Notes under the pieces: generated by a model
Databases searched by the model: none
Told to the model about the DNA's origin: nothing
What the model saw: the letters and a program-made list of their open reading frames with translations, nothing else
In this document: positions 33,365 through 45,329 of the stretch, piece by piece
Layout of the letters: the number at the start of each line of letters is the position of its first letter
How positions within the stretch are numbered: position 1 is the stretch's first letter
Assembly (NCBI GenBank): GCA_936450465.1
Contig: OW388303.1
Coordinates: forward strand, 5,643,193 to 5,707,192
Direction of reading: 5' to 3'
DNA from: Gibbula magus
Lineage: Eukaryota > Mollusca > Gastropoda > Trochida > Trochidae
Length of the DNA stretch: 64,000 nt
Translations under genes and position numbers: made by a program

Positions 33365-36300
33365 ATGAGTTTTCAAGGTCAGTTTTCATGATTTATTATT
33401 AACCTGATCAATATACATAATGAATGACCTATTTCAAACAATAGTTTCAGCAAAAGTTTGTTTCTGATCTGTACTATTAATGTAAATTAATATCTGCAAA
33501 TCATTTTAAACGAGTTCATGTATACTCACGTACAAAAGAAACATCCCTATACAAAATACAAGATATTTCAATTCACTGACGACAAATACGACTAAAACAG
33601 CATTTCATCATGTCTTCAGAACCCAACGATGATAAGTATGAATGTTCATAGCATTATATGTTCACGATTCTGAGAAACATACGTTTTACGAAATCGTCGT
33701 TTTGGAATCCCCTTAACTAGACGAGATAGAAGCTGTCGTCCTACACTAATGATACGTCGACACATTTAAATCCAAAAAGGTTATTTATGTCGACGTCATT
33801 ATTTATTAATAAAATTTCAATGCCAAATATTGTGGCCGAGAAACATCTTGAAAATGCGATTTTAGCACCAACGTGTATTTGAACAGACATAAAAATAAAC
33901 ATACTATACGCTGATGTATGAATTTTGTGTCCCATTGATTACAGAATAACTATTCATTTCATCCTTTTCACATTTGGCACGTGTCTTCTTCACCACAAGG
34001 AGAGGTGCAGAATTGGTGACTTTTTGGCGATTTTTAAATATTTTTTAACTTAGCCATATTCTGTGCATTTTTTGTCCGATCGATTACAGAAAAAACTATT
34101 CATCTCATCCACTATGAGAGGTGCAGTGCGAATGTAGCACGATTTGGTGAATTTTATAATTTTTGGCGAATTTTTAATTTTACTTACTCATATTCGGAGC
34201 TAGAATGAATTAAGCTACTTCTGTGTTGTCATTTGTTGACTTCATCATTTTCTGTTTCATGTAACTTTCATCAAATGCTGCTTCTGTGTTCTTGTTGATT
34301 TTACTATTTTATATTTCAACTGGTTATATTTTGGAAAAAGTTAAATTTTCTTTCCTTTCAGCCATGCACTGCTGTTTATCTCTCACTGTGCCTTCAGGGT
34401 TGTGCTTCCATGTACCTGTTGTTTTAAGTCACTGGAATGAATCATTTTGATGAATTAATTTCCAAAATAAAGTTGAAATCGGTGGTAATGGCAGGGGTGT
34501 ATTATGTTATCCCTACCTTTTCAAGTTATTCTTACTCTTACTTTTCCAAAACCGCCTATTTTACATGAAGAGATTACTTCTGCCCTTTTCACTTTAATCT
34601 TAGCAATTACATTTCATACGTTATCTCTCTCTATAGGTAAAATAAAAATGTGAGCCACGCTCACTCTTTTGCTTGTTTTATATTATGTTGATAATGTGGG
34701 GACGTTTCTTTTGCACGTGTATATTAACACAAACAACTGTACATATAATTTCAGTTTGTGTAATGCACTCTAATGTGTCTAGGATTGTTCTGTAATGACA
34801 GGAAACACGAGGTATCTTCTCTCAGTCCGATCATATTAAACAGACCCATTTCTCGCATACATGTAGGTGATTGCAACACACGGATTGTATTTTGCAATTC
34901 AGGCTTACTTGAACCATTCGGTGTGTACGGGTTGCCAATTTCATGATATTTCAAATACAAAGCAATGGCAAATTGTTTTCATTCAACTGAAAAAGCATGA
35001 CGAAGAGCGTATATAAAATTGTTTACTTTTTCGAGCTTAAAGACATATTATAGCACAAAAAATAGAAACATCCAAAATTGTGTTCCACAGGAGATACCGT
35101 TTTGACAGTGGATTTTCACAACACTCCCACAATGCTATAGCGTCAAAAACCCAATGACATCACAATGGCATGACGTCATAAACTTGATGACGTCACAGTG
35201 GTATGACAATGGTGTGTTCAAAGATGTACAATTGTCGTTGAAACTAATGACGTATGATTTTGAATAGAATCTCATGCACCCTCATGTCTTCTGATATCAA
35301 AATATATCAACACTCATTAACAAAGGTAAAATATCCCCGGCAAGCCTCTGATATTTATAACTTTTATTGATGTATTTGAAATCGGAAGACCCTTGGTGAG
35401 ATTCTCTGTATAGATAGGAGTTTGTTCTCAGTATGTCGTCCGTTGTACCGCTGAGTTTTCGTTTCTAACCCAGAACTAAAAACACCTTTCCCTATTTTCT
35501 GAATTAAATAATGTAAAATACGTTATGTAAATGAGTTTATGTACATGTGTCAAGCACACTGTGGGTTGAATGTTCCGATAGTATTTCACATCTGGGACAG
35601 ACAAAGTACATACAATGTACAGACAACGTATAGGCCATGATGGTCGACATTAATAGCCGCGTAGAGATGATTCTGGGTTTTTTTATGTTTCTACCCAGCC
35701 ATTTTCTCCCAACAGAGAATTTCTCAACTAATCTGTTCAAACGCAATCTGTCACAATGGGGTCTTATTTTTCTATTCTCGCAAATTCGCAAGCGGTAAAA
35801 AGGTCACCACTGCGTCCTTCCTTATTTCTATCTAATCGAACATCTTCTTAAAACTCCGAGTGACATCCATCTTGTAAGAACTAATAGACGTATATATGCA
35901 TCGACAAAGAGTGAAGAGAATGTACCGGATGCTTATTTTGACAACGTTGCTGAATGCTCAATGCACTTTGCAATCATTCAGTCTGGTGTCTCTATTGTTT
36001 GCCAATAACGACTTTGTTTGTAACAGAGGTTATGTGGGAAGAAACGTCTGGGGCCAGAGTTGGTGTCCAGCATCATCATATACCTATCATTAATATGGGC
36101 TGGTGTATACCCGTTTAGTATCAGACCCGTGAGACAAGGCACACTGGACAGCATTGGTTCTGTTCACATGCGTCTCTGATGTAACTCCGTTTCTGCTTCT
36201 ATTTTTCAGCTTTGAGTTCTAACATGAACAGCGATCTCCAAGTCACATCTGTCTTTGATATAATTGAATGTATTTTTCAATTCTGAATTATTATCCCTAA

Positions 36301-38773
36301 ACGCGAATAGCTCTTTTCAAAGTCATAATTGTGTTTGATGAAATTATATTAATTGTTTCAATTCTGAAGTATCGACACTAGGCACTCACTTCTATCTCTG
36401 ACATAATTCCCCCCATGTTTCAATCCTGCAGGATCGGACCTGAAGGAGATCCAAGGCACTCTCAACACCATCAAGTCCATCTCCGTCCTGTCCCTTGTAC
36501 TCGGGGTGTCCTGTGCCGTATTCGCTATCCCGACCATTGTGATAGGCTTCTCTGCGCCAGAGCCTGGTATACCCTTTATAGCGGGGTTTGGTATACCGGC
36601 TGGACTCGCGGTAAGTGAGTGCATGTACCTTGATAGTAATGATGATGATGGCAATAATGATGATGATAGTTATATGATGATTGATGATTTGTGATTGGTG
36701 ATAATGATGATGATGCTGTTGGCGATGGTGACGACGGAGAATATGAATTATTATGATGATTGATGCTGATGACGAAGAGTATCAATGAATAATAATAATG
36801 ATGATATGTCAGTGTTAATAGGCCACTCATAGAGGCAATGACGATGAGGATGATAATGGTGAATGTTAATATCTGTAATATGTGCTCTATGTAATATCTA
36901 TTCTGAGTGTCGTTTTCCTGTCTTTAATTTGATTACTGAAATCAACATGACGTTTGACTGCAGGTTTATGTTATGATTTTGAAATATCGACAAAGCAAAT
37001 TTCGAAATGTACATTTTATAAATTAATTGTGTATAAAGCAGAAAAAAAACATCAAAACCAAAAGAGTGTGTTCTTTACATTGCAGACGCTCATCGCTGGT
37101 ATCCTTGGTCTGCGGTTCCTGAGGAAAGCGATCATGCCCCTGCCTACACAGCTCAAGTGTTCCGTAAGTTGATTAGGAATTCGAATCCTTAACATAGAAA
37201 CCACATTGGAATAAACCTTAATATGGAGATCAATGCAAATTGAAACTTACAATAAACCATAAGGTGGAAACAGGGTTGAAACCTACAGTAAACCATAATA
37301 TTGAAACCAAATGAAAATTTTCAATAAACCATAACACGGAAACCAGGATGAAACTAACAATACACCTGAACATAGAAACCAAGTGGAAACTTAAAGTAAA
37401 CCTTAACACGGAAACCAGGTGAAAAATTACAATAAACTAAGAAATATTGATAGCAGGTAGAAACCTAGTGTAAACTATTACAAGGAAACTTACAATAAAC
37501 TTATTCATGGAAACCAGATAGATTTCACTTGGAGGAGTGGGTAATTATCCGCAATGCATGGATACCTTCCGGATACTTGTGCAAAATTCAGTTTCAATGT
37601 TGGCGGAAACCGCAATGAAACTGTTAAAAACTGTCTGGATACCAAGTATAAATACTGGTTTCCATTGAGTTTCCTGTCAGTTTCAGTGTTCCCGAAACAA
37701 GCTCATTTTTGCTGTGCCTGAAATTGAATAAATACTTTGTATTAAACTGGTGTGGTCAACTGTAGCAGCCGCGCGCGATTCAAGCTAACGATCATGAATT
37801 AATGACTTTTTTTGAGTTGTGTATTTACCCCGACTTATGACATATTGCAATTTATATGTATATTTTAAACACATGAAACAACGCTATTGCTGACATATAC
37901 TTTATAATGGTATTTCTACACTGTTTGGCCGTTACTGTAGGGCGATTCATTGGCGGTGTCATGGTTATAATGCATTCGTCCTGTAGTAGCTAATTGTACA
38001 AGGCCTCGTAGTCTACACTGAACCTGCAGTTGGATCCTAAAATCATTAGTTAAGCTAAATGGAGCTAAAATATCTCAATCCACATTAACATTCTTATACG
38101 TTTTTCCGGTATATCTCAATCCACATTAACATTCTTTTACGTTTTACGGTATATGATCACAAACCTTATATGTGATATTTTCTATCCAAATTCATACAAT
38201 TTATGTTGGCGATCAAATACAACGAGCTTTCATGGTATCCATAGATAATGCATCTTAACAATTGTAGTTTTTGTATAAATTAAATATCCAATGTAATGTA
38301 ATACTATTTTCTTATCTATACCCCACATTGTGCTCCAGGTGATCACCTACCAAGTGTTCCTGTTCTTGAGCCAGATCACCTGCTGGGGCCACACCGTCTT
38401 CAGTATCTGGTCCTTCGTTCTGTGTTCCTACGGCTTCCACAACGACAAGTGCGGCGGGATCCACTGGCCCACCAACTATCTGCTTGCATCGGCCAACTCC
38501 GTCATGGCCCTCAGTGTCCAGATTATGGGCATTGTGGCTATCTGGTGCTTCTTCAAGGTGGTCAGGCGCATCAATGACCTTACATATGGTCATCCTGAGA
38601 ATGTGCACACTCCTGGTCGTGCCTACCGTAATGCATCTGTTGCATCCTCCTATACTTATAAATGGCGTCAGGGTCGCCTGTCAAGATTATCGAGTCAACG
38701 TTCTATGGATAAAGCACCTTTATCGTGCCGATCTGATGGGCCGGTCATGAAAGTCGGTGAAGTATTTGATTAG
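33365..38773 (+). CDS. four-helix membrane protein, four exons, 234 aa
   Basis: Exons 33365-33377, 36432-36610, 37086-37163 and 38339-38773; phases 1, 0, 0; 705 nt including TAG. The first coding exon is 13 nt (MSFQ plus one base) with donor CAAG|GTCAGT. Acceptors are CCTGCAG, ATTGCAG and GCTCCAG. Four hydrophobic segments: about residues 18-40 (SVLSLVLGVSCAVFAIP), 49-75 (IPFIAGFGIPAGLA then TLIAGILGL), 92-125 (VFLFLSQITCWGHTVFSIWS) and 140-170 (ASANSVMALSVQIMGIVAIW). The short N-terminus and the Ser/Arg-rich tail are probably cytosolic. The topology is MS4A/MARVEL/tetraspanin-like but I cannot name the family. The 13-nt first exon is supported by the exact phase match and an A at -3 (CAAGATG). 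Confidence 0.75.
33527..34719. mobile_element. degenerate Tc1-like element
   Basis: The left end CACGTACAAAAGAAACATCC pairs with a right end whose complement is CACGTGCAAAAGAAACGTCC. TA is adjacent on the right and 2 bp away on the left. At 1.19 kb the size fits Tc1. No transposase frame is readable. It lies in intron 1 of the four-helix gene. Confidence 0.65.
34980..35330. repeat. old copy of the duplicated-block repeat
   Basis: ATGACATCACAATGGCATGACGTCAT with TTGATGACGTCACA (given in two pieces) and CTTCTGATATCAAAATATAT resemble 53640-53720 and the hairpin arm at 53844-53901. This suggests that part of the 47-58 kb blocks is an interspersed repeat. Confidence 0.5.
35331..36431 (+). other. 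intron 1 remainder, no gene recognised
   Basis: Open frames of 60-85 codons on both strands lack recognisable domains or codon structure. Confidence 0.35.
36638..36800. repeat. imperfect (GAT)n microsatellite
   Basis: GATGATGATGG-type triplets with interruptions, 28 bp after the exon 2 donor of the four-helix gene. Confidence 0.8.
37195..37505. repeat. degenerate tandem repeat of about 40 bp
   Basis: Repeated order GAAACTTACAATAAACC, ATAACACGGAAACCAGG with variants, roughly seven units, in intron 3 of the four-helix gene. Confidence 0.65.
38070..38152. repeat. two-copy tandem repeat
   Basis: ATCTCAATCCACATTAACAT followed by TCTT.TACGTTTT occurs twice about 42 bp apart. Confidence 0.8.
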
Positions 38774-39535
38774 GTTCCTGACGTTGATGAAATAATGACA
38801 CTTGCATGTTAATATGTTGTCTGCTGATGATAAATCCAAGAAGGGTATTGTTGACTCTAACGCTCTGCAGCCATTGAAGGTGTCATAAATAGTGGATATA
38901 ATTATGAAACGTTAATGTCAGGTCTGGCAATTGAAGTACGGTAATGCTGTAGCTTATTGAGAGGTTATGATGATGATGTTATATTGCGAATAATGAATGC
39001 AAATACATTTTTTAAAAATATTTTGTTATTTTTGTTTTTATATTGATTTCAATGTTAAACATCTTTGTCCGAAACGACGTTTGGCATGCTTTACAGCTGA
39101 GGCGGTTGTGTCATGTACAATTTTGAATCAAGTACAATTTTGTAGTGTTTTCAAATTTAATTCTTATTTTCAGATATGCACAGTACTTGTTACATGTATG
39201 TATGCTCTGTGATTATTTATGTTTTATATGCTAAACTCAGGCCCGACTTGTTATATTGCGAATAATATATGCAAATAAATCTCAGCTAGTACTATGGCAG
39301 GGAGAAAGCCCTCAAAGCATTGCGGTGAAACCTGCGATCATCGGCTGGAACTAGCGCACCATGGGTGGTATTACGTTGAAATTCAGTTTAGCATTGCACC
39401 CAAACCCTACTGCTGTGTAGAACAGGACGCATATTTTCGAAGTTCTCTTAGCGCTAAGACAGTCGTATAAGTGTCATACATTAACTTTGACTTACGACTA
39501 TCTTAGCACTAAGCGAGTTTCGAAAATTTGGGTCC
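38774..39535 (+). repeat. block U: 3' flank of the four-helix gene, duplicated in inverse
   Basis: Starts three bases after the stop-codon region (GTTCCTGACGTTGA) and reappears in reverse complement at 46580-47335 with scattered changes. It probably includes the 3' UTR. Confidence 0.85.
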
Positions 39536-39575
39536 AGTTCTCTACCGCAGACAACGTTGCCGTGTCTCTGGCGGA
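39283..39575 (-). mobile_element. SINE fragment carrying a nested MITE
   Basis: Shares ATTGCGGTGAAACCTGCGA, ATCGGCTGG and GTGTAGAACAGG with the SINE at 19556-19852 (same strand). It is interrupted by the foldback MITE at 39431-39528. Confidence 0.7.
39431..39528. mobile_element. foldback MITE, TTTTCGAA family
   Basis: The left arm ATTTTCGAAGTTCTCTTAGC... pairs with a right arm whose complement is ATTTTCGAAACTCGCTTAGT.... It is 98 bp, inserted into SINE sequence between AACAGG and TTCTCTAC. A related copy is at 17712, and its inverted duplicate is near 46590-46665. Confidence 0.75.
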
Positions 39576-39949
39576 ATGTTAGCCCTTACAGAAATGTTAT
39601 TAATGATATCGAATCTATTATTCATTTTGGGTCATTAGAGTTAAGGGTACTCAAACCTAACATGAAGTTATTATTTGTAATTATTATACCTCTATTAAAT
39701 TTGTAAGAATATCATTGGCCAGTTCACACCACGTGATCAAAAATATATTTGTACATTGACCTTCGATTCCAGTGATAAGGTCAGTTTTGTGACAGAAATT
39801 TCTGTCACTGACCTGAGATATTGACTCGTCGCGTGATTTGTCACGTGACTGTTTGTTTTGACGTTCGTTTTCAAGATGACGTCACTTGATGGGTTCCCTG
39901 ATTTGACAAATAAGAAAATACTATAGTCTGAAGAAAAAAACAACATTTC
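39536..39949. other. single-copy stretch
   Basis: After the SINE fragment ends, nothing is recognised. It is not seen elsewhere in the window. Confidence 0.3.
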
Positions 39950-39960
39950 GGTATAATAAA

Positions 39961-40113
39961 ACACTTAATTACTCATGTTGAGGTCATTATGTGAAATACA
40001 AGGACTCTCGGACCTGACTCTCTCGGCGGTCTGACCTGACCTCGACCTGCGGTCTCGGTCACGTCAGACCTCCTCGGGAGTCAAGTCTCGAGTCACCATG
40101 AGTAATTAAGTGT
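39961..40113. mobile_element. 153-bp foldback element with GC-rich core
   Basis: Ends ACACTTAATTACTCATG and its exact complement. The core is rich in CTCGG/CCGAG and GGTCTGACCT motifs. The copy at 63874-63992 is 119 bp and lacks part of the core. Confidence 0.75.
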
Positions 40114-40467
40114 ATACCACTTGTTGTAGAATGCTGGCCTACTTGGATACATATGTTGTGAACTACACGCTTAGGTTTAAATCTCTTTGCAGTGTGCAAA
40201 CATTAGCTGGCGGTGATCTCCTGAACGTTATGAAATAATGAACCTTATAAGGATGTGGGTTCCAATACCGCAAGGGACTAGTCCAGAACAAAATACGAGA
40301 ATTGTACTATTTCATATAGAGTGTTTCAATGTTTCATTGTATTTTTAATACAAATATAAACATGTTCAAATGTAGATCTGTATTTATTAGATAATGAGCA
40401 ATGAACTACTTCGATTTATCAGTAAAATGAACTCTCTATGCAAGCTACCGTGAATATATCTAATATA

Positions 40468-41639
40468 AACTAGTGTCCAAAAGAAACGATACCATCTATA
40501 TTTTAAAATATCTTTTTACAAAGTGATTTTCTTCGTATGAGCACATGGTTTTGCGTATCCCACATCCCAAATGCAGTGCATTCAATTGAAAATACCGAGA
40601 ACATTTTATCACATCCGAAGAAATGGTGCACTTTGTGAGAATGACATTATTTTTGGTAGCATGGTTTGCAACTGCAGATAAAGTGTATAAAACGGCTGAC
40701 CATACACGTTGGTATCAAAGCAACAAAAAGCACACAAGAAAATATCGGGTTTGACAGCCATTGAGAGTGAGAGAGTCGTTGGAATTGTCACAAAGCGAGT
40801 CTCACATGCCGAGGACGCCAGAAGGTTAGGTTGCGCGCGCATAGCAGTCACCAGGTTAACTCAACGGTTACGTGATAGAGATCGAACATCATGCAGGTCG
40901 AGAAGAAGGTGATTACGCTTATTGAAGACCGCCACATCCGGGTATTTCATCTCCAAAACCCATTCATCATTATGACGTTAACGCCAAAGACGTCATTGAG
41001 ACACGTGATTAGCAGACAAACTTGGTAAAAGAGATTGAAGACTCATGATATCTGAACACGTCGTCCATACCACAAAACGTTCCTGAGGCGTCCACAACAA
41101 GTAAACAAACAGACGAATTCAACGTTGGCAACAGAGAGACTGAGCAATGGCTATGCTCTCATATGGGAGCAGATTTTGCATCTTCAAGAACAATGGTAGA
41201 CAGCCTGTGTACCGAAGAATTAGTGACCTTTATGCTCTGACTTGCGTCCATCAAGTCAGCCCATTGCCTCCTTGATGAATGACAAAGCTTATCTTCTGAC
41301 GTCATCCGACGTCTGACGTCATCAACCCATAGACGTATACTTGCCTGTTCTGACGCTCGGGATGGACATACCGAATACAAATGTGACTTAGTGACGCCTC
41401 TTATGACATTTTCAAAATTTGTCTCAGTCATTTGTGTGAATGAAATTTTAATTTTCAGACCCCTCACGTCAATACGGACCTGTACAAATGAATGCAAAGT
41501 ACTGATTGAAATTAATTTTGTACACATGTTAAATGAACGAAATCTCCAAAGAATAATACCAATTCAAGATTTCTGTGTCGTTACGTTTTCCTGTAATGGC
41601 CGCTCAAAGACGTGGTATCGTTTCTTTTGGACACTAGTT
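40468..41639. mobile_element. Tc1-like element with verified TA insertion site
   Basis: Ends AACTAGTGTCCAAAAG and its complement; TA at 40466-40467 and 41640-41641. The opposite arm (around 63512-63520) has the empty site with a single TA, so the borders are exact. Size 1172 bp. Confidence 0.9.
40709..41245 (+). pseudogene. Tc1-like transposase remnant
   Basis: 40709-40910 encodes an HTH-like segment (LTAIESERVVGIV, ARRLGCARIAVTRLTQRL). Near 41170-41235 another frame reads SYGSRFCIFKNNGRQPVYRR, the DESRF...DGR.RVYRR region with the catalytic Asp lost. No Glu-containing region was seen. Confidence 0.7.
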
Positions 41640-42108
41640 TAGTCAATGTGACCAATGACCAATGTGTATTATACCTCTACCCAACGATTTAGTATTATGA
41701 CATCACCTTAACTTGTTACTATGACGACGGACTCTTCCTATCGGCTGCTCAACATGAATATGACGCGTTTGTGGCGACATTACAAGAAAAACATCATATA
41801 ATAAATAGAATAGCTATCACTTCACGTGAGGTAGAAACATTAAATAGTTTCACTTTTGCATGCGCCACTCGTTAAAATATAATCTTTCTAGTTCACTCTA
41901 TCAGAAAAAATAACATAAGTCAAGACAGAGGTAATTCAGTATCCAACGTTTGGATCATAAATCACTACTTGTACTGTTATATCGTCAATATATTAAAACT
42001 ATATGTCATCAAAATAATAATTTTCAGCAATAATCAGTCTTTCTCGATAAAAATATGCGACTCCAAACAACACAAACACCTTAGGATTACTTCACAGCCC
42101 CATATACA

Positions 42109-42384
42109 TCAACACTCCAACACATACATACATATATAATTTGTATAGCGCCAATATCCAGCTAAGCTAAGCTGCTCAAAGGCGCTCTGTTTGCCCCCGA
42201 TCATTGGATGTCACTGTTAACGACACTCTTTGTCAATCTCAGCTCAATTTGGAGTATGCACTTTTGAAGCCACTAGGCGCACCAAGTTAAATCATCATGC
42301 TCATCCTTACGAGGTACCCATTCATAGCTGGGGGAACTAGGACACATATTCACAGTATGTTGTCCAAGGTTACTGCACGTTGCA
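42109..42384 (-). mobile_element. SINE-like insertion flanked by a 22-bp duplication
   Basis: Direct copies of CCTTAGGATTACTTCACAGC lie at about 42082 and 42386, as expected of a target duplication. The insert ends (minus strand) in GGATATTGGCGCTATACAAA with a TATATG/TGTG tail. The same arrangement is in the opposite arm (about 62093-62410). Confidence 0.6.
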
Positions 42385-42747
42385 CCTTAGGATTACTTCA
42401 CAGCCACCTATCCCATATACATTAACCCTCACCTGGCTGTACTTTCAATGAAATTAGCTGACCAATTCTTTTCAGATGTGCCTCATTGGCACATATTTTA
42501 AACAATGGCATAATGATGATTCTTTTCCAAAAGGAGTTACTCCCTTCAGAAATAAATGTTATTAACCTCGTATAAAAATAGTTTACAAAATACAATTTCT
42601 TACAAGTTAACAAATGGACAATATGAAAATAGATACATTTATAGAAATGTTGATTTAGTGTTTGATATGTTTCTTTTAATTGACCCATCGTCGAAATATA
42701 CATGAAATCATTACAACTGTTTGAGAGGCATTCTGGAAGTTGGTGTG

Positions 42748-42844
42748 ATGAAGAAGGCACATATTTTATGGATGATCAACTTCTTATTAACAATTATTGT
42801 GTTAATAAGAAGTTGATCATCCAAAAATACTGTGCCTTCTTCAT
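42748..42844. repeat. 97-bp foldback hairpin, copy A
   Basis: Left arm ATGAAGAAGGCACA... and ATGATCAACTTCTTATTAAC pair with the right arm to the end TGTGCCTTCTTCAT. The inner 50 bp is nearly perfect. Confidence 0.85.
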
Positions 42845-43359
42845 GAAACCATTCACATACTATATTTTAATTTCGCAAACAGTGAATATAATTCATTTAA
42901 CAGATATGTCGGTTACGGGTGAATGAAGACCACAAAACATATTATTTATATTGTTTATCAAAACAAGCGAAACATGAACAAAGTGACCCCATATCAAACG
43001 TCACATTACAAGAAATATAGTGTGTTTATTCGCTCCCAGGAACAGAAATGTTTAAGAATTGGTAAACATACATCTACGTCAACAATTGATTACTTACAAA
43101 TAGAATGTACATGTCGCTCATCATCATAGTTCCCGTTTCAATAATTAAGAACACAAACTGATTATGTTGTATAACAATTAAGTGGTGTTACAGCAGCCAC
43201 ATGATGGAACATTGTGTATGTCTACCGGATATCAGTTTCATGCAAGATGTTATTAATAATGACCAATGCTCATTTAAGAATATAAGTAAGATAGTCTAAA
43301 AGAAAATTATTCGCTTTTCATTTAGAAATAAAACATTATATATTGTATCTTCACTGGTG

Positions 43360-44467
43360 TTACTGCTTTCGAATGGGTTTACATTTCCTCTTGTTTATTC
43401 TGCACAGCTGACGTCCAACTTGACATTTACAATATCGTCCACATTTTGGTTTTGCCGGGTCACGTGACTTGGTGGCCTGATACCACGCCCCTTTCGCATG
43501 GATGACTCCTTTGACGTCTTTACAACCAATCCGAACACAGCAACAGTCGTCCTTAGACCACTGAAACAAAACATACATTGATAACAGGTTCCTTAACCAA
43601 TGAATTCATCCAATATGTTAATACTTGCAAACAAGAGTAACCCTTTCTTATTTACTTATACCCACTTGCATCCAACATGTTGTACAATCTGTACCTTAGT
43701 TGTCACATATCATTGGGATGTACGTAGATCAGAATGTATTTAACGCATTTTTGCAGATTATGAACGGAACCAATGCATGCCATCCTTGCTTCAAGAGAAA
43801 GAGTATTAAATGTTGTGTAACATATCATTTTATGTTGTATATATTACAGCATAATATTTGACAGTCTGAAGGGAAATTAAGGTTTAAAAGAGTCACATAT
43901 TCTGATGTTTACTTTCGTCATTATCACAAATGATATTTCAAATAGTGAATAAAGTTTGAATATGTATTGTTATTGTGAGGTATGTTGAATATATAATTCT
44001 GAAGCATGGGACAAACTGGTTTAATTTTTCTATTCAACAGCATTGTATGTAAGAAAACATCTATGATATTGTCACTTTGTATAGCTGCGTTAACGGAATG
44101 GTAATATCTGTGATAGGTTTGCAGAACAGGGTACTATACTCGTATTGAATAACAACATATTTATGCAAATGAAAGCGTCGTAGTTTCATTGGAACGAGTG
44201 TAAACGAAATCTTTATCTCACCTGTTGACATAACGTCTCCTGTCTCAAGCCAAGTTTAATCTCGCACGTGTGGATCTCTGCTGCTTTCAGTTCGCCCTCC
44301 ACACAGGTATATACATCACACCTGTGAGGATAGTTCTCTCCGTTCTTGATCTTCCGTACGCCCGGAACAGGTAGTCTACAACCTTTTTTCTTCATTTTCT
44401 TCGGCTTTTGACAAGTGCTTGCTGTAATAAGAACTACAAATAGAAATACCACTGCGAATCCTTTCAT
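43360..44467 (-). CDS. secreted SVWC-like cysteine-rich peptide, copy A (two exons, 148 aa)
   Basis: Exon 1 is 44467-44222, exon 2 is 43560-43360; intron GTGAGA...TTTCAG in phase 0. The chosen start MKGFAVVFLFVVLITASTC is a clean signal peptide with A at -3; an open but featureless leader extends upstream. After a basic stretch (QKPKKMKKKG), the cysteines at residues 30, 50, 55, 68, 80, 89-90 and 95 give C, C, C, C, C, CC, C with CCxxxxC at the end, and GENYP..CDVYTC fits. This is the single-domain von Willebrand type C pattern of Vago-like proteins. A C-terminal extension (Cys 122, 126, 128, 135, 142, ending KCKPIRKQ) is outside the usual SVWC domain. The role is unknown; SVWC proteins in arthropods and molluscs are often stress- or infection-induced, which is only family knowledge here. 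Confidence 0.85.
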
Positions 44468-44626
44468 TGTAATTTTCAGTGGATAGAGTGTTGCTACAGC
44501 TCCAGTTAAACGAGTTGAACGAGATGTCTTCACGTCAGTTTGCCAATGATATGAGTTGTGTGGCTGCAGAGTTTTACCTGATGTTTGAACCAAACGTTGG
44601 CTTATACTCCGAGCTGAATGCGGGAG

Positions 44627-44634
44627 CTTTTATA
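44627..44634 (-). promoter_or_regulatory. TATA box of peptide gene copy A
   Basis: TATAAAAG on the minus strand, 167 bp upstream of the start codon, within GTGCATACATATAAAAGC. Confidence 0.7.
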
Positions 44635-44875
44635 TGTATGCACCGTTCCATTATGGCAGCTAATTAGCTAATCCTGCTCAGCTGGGTAGTTAGTGTTAAT
44701 CTACCTGTCAGGTCAACTATCCTTTCATCTTAATTAAGCCTAAGTGTTTGTATAAACAATGCTCTTATTAAGCACATGTTTGTCCTAAAGCGAGGTTTTC
44801 ATGAACCGGTTTACATTATTTGCACACACGAATTTTACACTGTTGTGTGAGGTATAAAGATAATTTTAAAAAACG

Positions 44876-45160
44876 TGTCGTCATAGTAACAAGTTAAGGT
44901 GATGTCATAATACCAAATCGTTGAGTAGTGGTATAATACACAATGGTCATTGGTCACATTGACTATATTAGATATATTCACGGTAGCTTGCATAGAGAGT
45001 TCATTTTACTGATAAATCGAAGTACTTCATTGCTCATTATTTAATAAATACAGATCTACATTTGAACATGTTTATATTTGTATTAAAAATACAATGAAAC
45101 ATTGAAACACACTGCATTAAATAGTTCATTTCTCGTTGCGGTATTGGAACCCACATCCTT
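44876..45160 (+). repeat. short inverted re-use of arm A outer sequence
   Basis: From TCGTCATAGTAACAAGTTAA onward this follows 63432-63720 in direct orientation and 40330-40467/41642-41735 in inverse. It lies at the point where arm A homology stops, so it marks a rearrangement junction. Confidence 0.75.
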
Positions 45161-45162
45161 AT

Positions 45163-45329
45163 AAATATATAGAACATCATACTTGTGCATTTGGATCGTT
45201 TGTATTGAACGAGATGTCATGGAAGCGGAGGAACAACGAGTTTGAAGAACGAGTTGTTCCTCCGCTTCTATGACAACTTCGAGTTCAATACAAACGATCC
45301 AAATGCACAAATATGATGTTCTATATTTA
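45163..45329. repeat. long foldback hairpin
   Basis: The left arm TAGAACATCATACTTGTGCA... and GTTCCTCCGC-type inner arm pair almost fully with the right arm around a loop of a few bases near 45243. Total about 167 bp. It was seen only once. Confidence 0.8.

Larger units (their letters stand above)
39950..44875 (-). repeat. duplication arm A (inverted relative to about 59600-63995)
   Basis: Reverse complement of the right-hand block, collinear except for the Tc1-like insertion at 40468-41639. It includes peptide gene copy A, the hairpin at 42748-42844 and the SINE-like insertion at 42109. Similarity by eye is very high. Arm B (49728-52170) matches only 42582-44875 of it. Confidence 0.85.

Noticed and set aside
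42422..42760. 112-codon minus-strand frame, identical to the plus-strand frame at 61728-62066
   Set aside because: Identity is explained by the arm duplication. It overlaps the foldback hairpin, has no domain and lacks gene-like codon use.
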